Assembly (NCBI GenBank): GCA_012798275.1 | Contig: JAAZNO010000041.1 | Location: 1-7,358 of the forward strand | From: Chloroflexota bacterium | GTDB taxonomy: Bacteria; Chloroflexota; Anaerolineae; B4-G1; SLSP01 | DNA length: 7,358 nucleotides | Direction: 5' to 3' | In this document: piece after piece, positions 1 through 5,345 of the stretch | Numbering within the stretch: position 1 is the stretch's first letter | How the letters are laid out: each line of letters begins with the position of its first letter | The notes under the pieces: model-generated | What the model saw: the letters and a program-made list of their open reading frames with translations, nothing else | Told to the model about the DNA's origin: nothing | Databases searched by the model: none | Made by a program: the position numbers and the translations under genes

Positions 1-771
1 CGGGTCCTCTGTGCCCTTGGGGAGGGGGAGATTCAGGTTGGTTCCCAGCCCCGCGCCGGCGCCGCGTTCGTCGGCAAAGCCCCAGTAGAAGGGATAGTCG
101 TAGCGGGGATCGGCGTGCAGGGAGGCGTAGAAGACCTGCGGATCCTCGTAGAAGATCGCCTGCGTGCCGTTGCCGTGATGGAAATCCACGTCGAGAATGG
201 CGACGCGACCGCGCGTGTGTTGGGTCAGATAGCGCGCGGCGATAGCGGCGTTGTTCAGGTAGCAGAAGCCGCCGCAGAGGTCGCGGGCGGCGTGATGTCC
301 TGGTGGGCGGCACAGGGCATACACGCTATGCGCCCCGGCGAGCACCCTGTCCGCAGCGGTCAACGCGCATTGGGCGGACCCGTACGCCGCTTCCCAGGTC
401 CCCGCGAGAATTGGGCTGCCGGTGCCGAAGGCGTAATAGCCTCGCTGTCCGGCGATGCCCGGCGGCGGCGTCCCCTCGCGGCGTCCGAGGGCGAAGGTCC
501 CCGGAATGACCGCTTCCTCGTGTCCCAGCCAGGCCGCGTTCGCCTCGTAGGCAGTCTGCAGGTAGCGGATGAAGTCCGCAGCGTGCACCGCCAGAAGGGG
601 ATCCAGCCCGTGATCTTCTGGCGGCAGGACGGGGCCGAGCGCGGCCGTGTGCACGGCCTCCAGGAGGATCTCCGCCCGCGCCGGCAATTCCTCGATGATG
701 AAAGGCTGCCCATCGAGGGTGATGTGCTCCGTCGCGTGCAGGGCGTGTTTGGGGGTGTAGATGGTCTCCAT
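1..771 (-). CDS. Histone deacetylase superfamily amidohydrolase (acetylpolyamine amidohydrolase-like), 3' end off the window
   Basis: The frame is open from an ATG at 771 to the left edge, giving 257 residues with no stop, so the C-terminal part is missing. It is a Zn-dependent deacetylase of the class II HDAC/acetylpolyamine amidohydrolase (APAH) type. Visible motifs are RPPGHHA at residues 155-161 (His159 and His160, the active-site His pair) and the zinc-site motif DVDFHHGNGTQ at 194-204 (Asp196 and His198 as zinc ligands). A GQRGYY...GTWEAA stretch at 109-129 and CGGFCYLNNAA at 166-176 also match APAHs. The third zinc ligand (a later Asp) and the catalytic Tyr would lie beyond the edge. 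The protein is probably cytosolic, as no signal peptide is seen. The start is 10 bases after the stop of the upstream membrane-protein gene and has no clear Shine-Dalgarno, so translation is probably coupled. Compared with the Mycoplana APAH as I remember it, the glutamates tied to polyamine preference are absent, so the substrate (acetylpolyamine, acyl-lysine or another acyl amide) is open. Family assignment is firm; substrate is not. Confidence 0.93.
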   Translation of the reverse strand, partial: METIYTPKHALHATEHITLDGQPFIIEELPARAEILLEAVHTAALGPVLPPEDHGLDPLLAVHAADFIRYLQTAYEANAAWLGHEEAVIPGTFALGRREGTPPPGIAGQRGYYAFGTGSPILAGTWEAAYGSAQCALTAADRVLAGAHSVYALCRPPGHHAARDLCGGFCYLNNAAIAARYLTQHTRGRVAILDVDFHHGNGTQAIFYEDPQVFYASLHADPRYDYPFYWGFADERGAGAGLGTNLNLPLPKGTEDP

Positions 772-781
772 GGGGCCACGT

Positions 782-1831
782 TCAGGGGGTTTCTTCTGCC
801 GGTTGGGTGGTGTGTTGTAAGTAAACCACGAGCGGGAATCCCAATATTGTGGGAACCCAAAACGAGATGATGCGATAGGCCAAAATGACCAGCACGCTGA
901 CGGCATTCGGCACGTCCAGGCCGTTGTACAAAGCGGCCATCGTGCCCTCGACGATGCCGACGCCGCCGGGCAAAAAGGTCATTTTCCCCAAAAGCAGCGG
1001 CAAGCCGTAGCCGGTCAACAGCACGCCGAGGCTGATGGGATGGCCGGCCGCGATGAAGAGCAGGAAGAGCGTCGCCATGTCGAAGCCGATGTTGAGCGCC
1101 GCGCCCAACGTCGGTTGCCGCCAACTGCCAGCGCGCAGCATCTCCCAGGCGCGGAAGAGCCGCGCCGTCGTGCTCGCAGTCGTTGCAGGATCATAGGCGC
1201 GCTTCCACAAAGCGGCCCAACGCCGGGCCAGCTGCGTCAGCAGCGCCGTGAAGGCCTCCCGCTGGTTGACGCCCCACAGGATGAGGCCCACGGCGCCGAC
1301 AATCAGCGCTAACGTCAGGCCAAACCCCAACGCCTCAAGGGTAGATAGCTCATGGACGGTCAGCAGATGGACAACGCCTATGAGGGCAATCAGCGTCAGC
1401 AGAGCGTTGTTGAACAGGGAGGGCAGCCAGCTTGCCAGAAGTGCGTCTTCTTTGCCAATCCCATGGCTGCGCGTCCAGCGATAGATGGCCGCGGCGTTAC
1501 CGACCGCGCCGCCGGCGATCAATCCCACGCTGGAGGAGGCCAGGGTGATGATCATGCCGCGCCCGATCGGCAGGCGCGGCGATGAAATGCTTGCCAGGCT
1601 GCTAACCAGATAGCCACTGCCCACGTAGCTCAAGATCTGTGCGCCCACTGCCAGCGCTACCGCCCACCAGGCCATGTTTTCGATGACCTTGAGTGAATGT
1701 TGCAGCGTGGTCAATTGCGGCAAGAGCAAATGTACGGCTAATCCTGACAGGATGAGGAGAGGGATCTGGCGCGCTGCATGTCGCGCCATTCTGGGAATGG
1801 GCAGTGAAGTGGCAGTTTTGGATTCAGACAT
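782..1831 (-). CDS. Lysylphosphatidylglycerol synthase transmembrane-domain (UPF0104/YbhN-like) membrane protein
   Basis: This is a 349-residue integral membrane protein with about eight hydrophobic segments, at roughly residues 22-40, 53-78, 92-116, 130-157, 167-187, 242-262, 266-285 and 309-337. The family hallmark is present: LPGGVGIVEG at 287-296, followed by AYRIISFWVPT at 318-328. In MprF this domain moves aminoacylated phosphatidylglycerol across the membrane, and stand-alone members are widespread and mostly uncharacterised. Here there is no C-terminal aminoacyl-transferase domain, so it cannot be a full lysyl-PG synthase; lipid or isoprenoid-linked substrate movement is an inference from the family. 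A soluble, Arg/Trp-rich loop lies at about 190-240. The ATG at 1831 follows a weak AAAGAA Shine-Dalgarno and lies 55 bases after the ATPase stop. The deacetylase gene begins 10 bases after this stop, so the two are probably co-transcribed. Confidence 0.9.
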   Translation of the reverse strand: MSESKTATSLPIPRMARHAARQIPLLILSGLAVHLLLPQLTTLQHSLKVIENMAWWAVALAVGAQILSYVGSGYLVSSLASISSPRLPIGRGMIITLASSSVGLIAGGAVGNAAAIYRWTRSHGIGKEDALLASWLPSLFNNALLTLIALIGVVHLLTVHELSTLEALGFGLTLALIVGAVGLILWGVNQREAFTALLTQLARRWAALWKRAYDPATTASTTARLFRAWEMLRAGSWRQPTLGAALNIGFDMATLFLLFIAAGHPISLGVLLTGYGLPLLLGKMTFLPGGVGIVEGTMAALYNGLDVPNAVSVLVILAYRIISFWVPTILGFPLVVYLQHTTQPAEETP

Positions 1832-1886
1832 CGGCGTTCTTTGTGGTCAGAGTTGTTTTCTGCTGCCCGGCTGCGTCGCTCCTGGC

Positions 1887-4421
1887 TCAGAGATGCTCCC
1901 GGTGATAGAAAAAGTGTTTCACCGTCTCCGACGTTGCCAGGTATAGCAAGGTGATGCCGATCAGGGCCAGGAGAATCGGCAGCGGCAGGGGATCCAGACC
2001 CAACAACGTGTTCAACGGCGAATAGGGCAGGAACAGAGTGATCCCCGCGATGATTAACGTCGTCATCCACAGCGCCCGTCCTGGCCTGCTTTTATAGAAC
2101 GGTTGTTGCGTCCGCACGATGAAGACGATCAGCAGCTCGGTCAAGATGGACTCCAGAAACCAGCCAGTGTGGAACTGCGACTCGTTGGCTTTGAGGACCA
2201 GGAGCAGCAGGCCGAAGGTCAGGTAATCGAAGAGCGAACTGGTGAGGCCAAAGGTGATCATGAAGTCGCGGATGAAAGCGATGTTCCAGCGGCGCGGTCG
2301 GTCAATCAGCGCTTGATCCACGCTGTCGCCGGCGATGTTCATCGAAGGGAAGTCGGTGAGGAAGTTCGTGAGCAGGATTTGCAGCGGCAGCATCGGCAGG
2401 AACGGCAGGAACAACGAGGCCCCGGCCATGCTGAACATGTTGCCAAAATTGGCGCTGATGGTGGTGAACACGTATTTGAGCGTGTTGGCGAACGTCGTTC
2501 GCCCTAACACGATGCCCTGTTGCAGGACGGAGAGGTCATGGGCGAGCAGCACAAAGTCGGCGGCTTCTTTTGCCACATCTACTGCAGTGTCTACCGAGAT
2601 ACCCACGTCTGCGGCGTGCAGCGCCGGCGCGTCATTGATGCCGTCGCCCATATAGCCTACCACGTGTCCCAGCTTCTTTTGCGCCAGGATGAGGCGCTCT
2701 TTCTCGTTGGGGTCTACTTCGACGAAGAGATTAGCGTGCTCGGCGGCGTGCCAGAGGGCCTCATCGGACATATCCGCGATCTCTGCGCCGGTAAGCACGC
2801 CGGTCACGGTCATTCCGACCGCGTCGGCGGCATGGAGGGCCACGGGCTTGTTGTCGCCGGTGATGATCTTGAGCTGCACGCCCAGCTTCTCCAGCGCGGT
2901 GATCGTCTCGCGGACGCCGGGCTTAGGCGGATCGAAGAAGAGCAGGAAGCCGACAAACGTCATGTCATGCTCGTCATGGCGGGTGTACCGCGCCTGCTCC
3001 GGCATCGTCCGCACCGCGACGCCCAGGACGCGATATCCCTGCTCGCTCCAGGCGGTGTAACGCTGTTGAAGCTGCTGGCGCTGAGCGGCATCGAGGGGCG
3101 CGCTGCCGTCGCCTTCCTGCACCCTGGTGCATACTTCCAGGATGTTGTCCAACGCGCCTTTGGTGATCTGCAACCGCTCTCCTTGAGGCGTCTTGACGAC
3201 AATGCTCAGCCGTTTGCGCACGAAATCGTAGGGGACTTCATCTACCTTGGTGTAGGCGCTCACATCGGGCTGCGCGTGCGTTGTAATGGCCTCGTCCAGG
3301 GGATTGGAGAGGCCCGTCTCGAAGCAGGCATTGAGGTAGGCGTAGCGGAAAACGTCCTCCGCCGGCTGCCCTGGCACGTCCATCGCGCCATCCAGGCTGA
3401 CCACCCCCACAGTGAGGGTGCCGGTCTTATCGGTGCAGAGCACGTCCATGCTGCCGAAGTTTTCGATGGATTCCAGCCGCCGCACGATGACGCCATCCGC
3501 TGCCATCCGCTGCGAGCCTTTGGAGAGGGTGATGCTGATGATCGCCGGCAGCAGTTGCGGCGTGAGGCCGACCGCCAGGGCGATGGAGAACAACAGTGAA
3601 TCCAGCACCGGCTTGTGGAACAGGACGTTGATGGCGAAGACCAGGAACACCAGGATGAACATCACGCGGGTGAGCATGTACCCCAGGCGGTTAATGCCGC
3701 GCTCGAACTCGGTCTCCGGCGGACGCACCACCAACCGTTTGGCCACCTGTCCAAAGACGGTGGCGGCGCCGGTTTGCACGATGAGCGCTGTGGCCGAACC
3801 GCTGCGCACGTTGGTGCCCATGAAGACGCAGTTCGTGCGTTCCGGTAACCCCGCCGCTGCGGCGACGGGGCCGGGCCTTTTTTCCACCGGGAATGTCTCT
3901 CCGGTGAGCACGGCCTGGTTCACGTAGAAATCGGTGGCCTCCAGCAGCACCCCGTCGGCGGGGATGAGGCTGCCGGCAGACAGCTGCACCACATCTCCCG
4001 GCACGACTTGCTCGACGGGGAGGCTCTGCAGCTGGCCCTCGCGCAGCACGGTCGTCTTGAGGGTGAGTTGCTCGCGCAATTTTGCGGCGGCGTTGCCCGC
4101 GCTGTATTCTTGAAAAAAGCTCAGGAGCGCACTGCCCATCACAATCGCCAGGATGATGACCGCGTCAATCCATTCCTGCGTTACTGCGGACACCGCCGTG
4201 GCGAAGAGCAAAATCAGCACGATGGGACTGCGGAATTGTTTGAGGAACAATCGCAGCGGCGTGACTTCGACGCGCGTTTCCAGGACGTTCAGGCCGTATT
4301 GTTCGAGCCGCCGCTGTGCTTCGAGGGTGTTGAGGCCGGCGGCGGAGCTCTGAAGCGTCGCCAGGAGCTGCTCGTTGGGCTGGCTCCAATAGGGAAGAGC
4401 GTGAACGTCCTGAGGGCCCAT
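1887..4421 (-). CDS. mgtA: P-type ATPase, MgtA/MgtB-like (P3B, magnesium-translocating type)
   Basis: This is an ATP-driven inner-membrane cation pump. Residue numbers here count from a TTG at 4430; the annotated ATG at 4421 is residue 4. Motifs in order are: cation-ATPase N-terminal domain (about 10-65); actuator domain with TGET at 176-179 (TGES in most relatives); helix 4 AVGLTPQLLP at 286-295; phosphorylation site DKTGT with Asp334; nucleotide-binding KGA at 424-426; FDPPKP at 499-504; TGDN at 524-527; and hinge GDGINDAP at 595-602. Ten membrane helices are expected (M1-M2 about 65-108, M3-M4 250-303, M5-M10 650-832). The C-terminal half follows E. coli MgtA closely as I remember it, for example SSLFDYLTFG, GWFLES, VRTQQPF and GLDPLPLP. 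Its 844-847 residues are slightly shorter than MgtA (about 898), mainly at the N terminus. The start is ambiguous: ATG 4421 has GGGG only 3 nt upstream, while the TTG at 4430 lies 3 bases after the VIT stop. Gln replaces Glu in the helix 4 Pro-Glu motif, so ion specificity is uncertain. All catalytic motifs are intact. Confidence 0.93.
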   Translation of the reverse strand: MGPQDVHALPYWSQPNEQLLATLQSSAAGLNTLEAQRRLEQYGLNVLETRVEVTPLRLFLKQFRSPIVLILLFATAVSAVTQEWIDAVIILAIVMGSALLSFFQEYSAGNAAAKLREQLTLKTTVLREGQLQSLPVEQVVPGDVVQLSAGSLIPADGVLLEATDFYVNQAVLTGETFPVEKRPGPVAAAAGLPERTNCVFMGTNVRSGSATALIVQTGAATVFGQVAKRLVVRPPETEFERGINRLGYMLTRVMFILVFLVFAINVLFHKPVLDSLLFSIALAVGLTPQLLPAIISITLSKGSQRMAADGVIVRRLESIENFGSMDVLCTDKTGTLTVGVVSLDGAMDVPGQPAEDVFRYAYLNACFETGLSNPLDEAITTHAQPDVSAYTKVDEVPYDFVRKRLSIVVKTPQGERLQITKGALDNILEVCTRVQEGDGSAPLDAAQRQQLQQRYTAWSEQGYRVLGVAVRTMPEQARYTRHDEHDMTFVGFLLFFDPPKPGVRETITALEKLGVQLKIITGDNKPVALHAADAVGMTVTGVLTGAEIADMSDEALWHAAEHANLFVEVDPNEKERLILAQKKLGHVVGYMGDGINDAPALHAADVGISVDTAVDVAKEAADFVLLAHDLSVLQQGIVLGRTTFANTLKYVFTTISANFGNMFSMAGASLFLPFLPMLPLQILLTNFLTDFPSMNIAGDSVDQALIDRPRRWNIAFIRDFMITFGLTSSLFDYLTFGLLLLVLKANESQFHTGWFLESILTELLIVFIVRTQQPFYKSRPGRALWMTTLIIAGITLFLPYSPLNTLLGLDPLPLPILLALIGITLLYLATSETVKHFFYHREHL

Positions 4422-4433
4422 TTTCCCCAATTT

Positions 4434-5186
4434 CTACCCGCCGAACAGCGTCCCGATGCCGTAGCCGGCCAGCGCTGACGCGATCCCGATGACGGCCATT
4501 TGCACCCCCGACCGTCCCGGACGTCCGACCGTCTGCCGCGCCTTGTATACCCCCACCAGGAAAAGCGCCACCGCCGAGACCCCCAGGGAAATGCCGATGG
4601 ACAGGCCCCGCGACACCAGGCCTGACGCCAGGAAAAAGAAGGGGATCAGGGGGATCAGGGAGCCAATGATGGCCGCCACGCCGACGATGAGCGCGCTGCG
4701 CAGGACCCGTTGCTCGTCAACCGGCTGCAATTTCAACTCGTCGGCCATCATGACCTGCAGCCAGGTTTCCTCATTGGCGGTGATCTGCCGGACCACTCCT
4801 TCCAGGGCTTCGCCTTCCAGACCCCAGTCGCGGTAGATTTGGCGGACTTCTTCCCGCTCGGCCTCGGGCAGCTCCCGAATTTCGTAGCGTTCGCGTTCCA
4901 ATTCGGCGCGATAGAAATCACGATCCGCCAGGGTGCTGGTGTAGGCTACTGCCGCCATCGAAATGCTTTCGGCGAACGTCGCTGCCAACCCGCCCGCTAC
5001 GATGATGCGCGGGTCGGGGGTAGCGGCGACCAGGCCCAGGATGACCCCCAGGACATTGACCAGCCCATCCTGTCCGCCCAGAATAATGTCGGAAAGGGCT
5101 CCTCCCCCGCCGTGTTGTTCCATGTGACGGGTGAGACGGCTGGAACGGGTGGGGGTATCCCCAGGATTTTTGCTTCTGGTATTCAT
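4434..5186 (-). CDS. VIT1/CCC1-family iron/manganese transporter
   Basis: This is a 250-residue membrane transporter of the vacuolar iron transporter family, whose members move Fe2+ or Mn2+ out of the cytosol in exchange for protons. About five hydrophobic helices are seen (32-54, 61-83, 161-185, 187-213, 227-248). The helix 1 motif GGQDGLVN has Asp40, and the helix 2 motif FAESISMAAVAY has Glu73 and Met77, both typical of the metal path. Between helices 2 and 3 lies a charged cytosolic domain (about 86-160), rich in Glu at 95-113 and ending in VMMADE (Met146, Met147, Glu150). This matches the Met-Met-x-x-Glu metal-binding set of the plant VIT1 structure. The start was chosen at the ATG at 5186 because GAGGAGG lies 8 nt upstream. 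An in-frame ATG at 5255 would add 23 residues read out of the repeat element and is rejected. The gene is followed after 3-12 bases by the P-type ATPase, which implies co-transcription and joint metal handling. Confidence 0.93.
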   Translation of the reverse strand: MNTRSKNPGDTPTRSSRLTRHMEQHGGGGALSDIILGGQDGLVNVLGVILGLVAATPDPRIIVAGGLAATFAESISMAAVAYTSTLADRDFYRAELERERYEIRELPEAEREEVRQIYRDWGLEGEALEGVVRQITANEETWLQVMMADELKLQPVDEQRVLRSALIVGVAAIIGSLIPLIPFFFLASGLVSRGLSIGISLGVSAVALFLVGVYKARQTVGRPGRSGVQMAVIGIASALAGYGIGTLFGG

Positions 5187-5194
5187 AGGTAGCG

Positions 5195-5201
5195 CCTCCT
5201 C
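5195..5201 (-). promoter_or_regulatory. Strong Shine-Dalgarno of the VIT gene
   Basis: The minus strand reads GAGGAGG, 8 nt before the ATG at 5186. It fixes the start of the VIT-family gene over the upstream in-frame ATG at 5255. The repeat hairpin element ends only 8 nt before this site in transcript order. Confidence 0.85.
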
Positions 5202-5209
5202 GGAAAATA

Positions 5210-5276
5210 GAGAGCAGTGAGCCGTGAGAAGAGAGCCGTTACAGCCTCTACTCACTACTCACCACTCACGGCTCAC
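5210..5276. repeat. Mirrored heptanucleotide repeat element: (GWGAGNN)4 - 11 nt - (NNCTCAC)4
   Basis: On the plus strand four 7-mers stand in tandem at 5210-5237: GAGAGCA, GTGAGCC, GTGAGAA and GAGAGCC. They are followed by GTTACAGCCTC (5238-5248) and four 7-mers of inverse sense at 5249-5276: TACTCAC, TACTCAC, CACTCAC and GGCTCAC. The arms contain a perfect 12-bp inverted repeat (5217-5228 with 5265-5276), and further G/C pairs continue inward in the same register. Either strand could fold into a long hairpin. No T-run follows on the minus strand, so it is not a standard intrinsic terminator. Tandem heptanucleotide repeats of this general style are known as short tandemly repeated repetitive sequences in filamentous cyanobacteria. 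The mirrored layout suggests a dispersed repeat with an RNA-structure or termination-like role, which is inference. Confidence 0.8.
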
Positions 5277-5298
5277 ATTCTCTTGCTTGCTCGGTGCG

Positions 5299-5313
5299 CG
5301 CCAGCACCTGGCG
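5299..5313. other. Small perfect inverted repeat downstream of the ABC gene
   Basis: CGCCAG and CTGGCG are separated by a 3-nt loop, starting 32 nt after the exporter stop codon. It could form a short GC-rich stem in the exporter mRNA 3' region. No U-run follows it on the minus strand, so calling it a terminator is not supported; it may still block 3' exonucleases or act with a terminator factor. It may also be chance. Confidence 0.3.
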
Positions 5314-5345
5314 TCTTCTTCGAAAATCAGTCACATTTTACTCGC

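Noticed and set aside
115..870. A 251-codon plus-strand frame opposite the deacetylase
   Set aside because: Antisense to a frame with clear HDAC zinc-site motifs; no recognisable domain of its own. The same applies to the plus-strand frame 5433-6284 opposite the ABC ATPase domain.
360..1124. A 254-codon minus-strand frame spanning the deacetylase/membrane protein junction
   Set aside because: It runs in another frame through two well-supported genes and is Arg/Pro-rich, as expected for a shifted frame in GC-rich DNA.
1832..1886. Promoter or terminator between the ATPase and the membrane-protein gene
   Set aside because: The 55-base gap shows no stable hairpin with a T-run and no recognisable -35/-10 pair.
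3491..3512. Direct repeat of GCCATCCGCT inside the ATPase gene
   Set aside because: It encodes ordinary residues (QRMAADG) in a conserved region after helix 4; a chance codon-level repeat. The similar GATCAGGGG repeat near 4643 encodes LIPLIP in a VIT membrane helix.
2520..3599. A 359-codon open frame on the plus strand opposite the ATPase gene
   Set aside because: It lies entirely antisense to a gene with complete P-type ATPase motifs, has a low-complexity His/Asp/Gly/Arg-rich composition without a recognisable fold, and is explained by GC-rich codon use on the opposite strand.
5187..5255. N-terminal extension of the VIT protein from an ATG at 5255
   Set aside because: The extra 23 codons read through the heptamer repeat element, do not resemble family N termini, and the ATG at 5186 has an excellent GAGGAGG at the right distance.
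5210..5276. CRISPR array or intrinsic terminator at the heptamer repeats
   Set aside because: The units are 7 nt without spacers, so it is not CRISPR. No T-run follows the stem on the transcribed minus strand, so it is not a standard intrinsic terminator.
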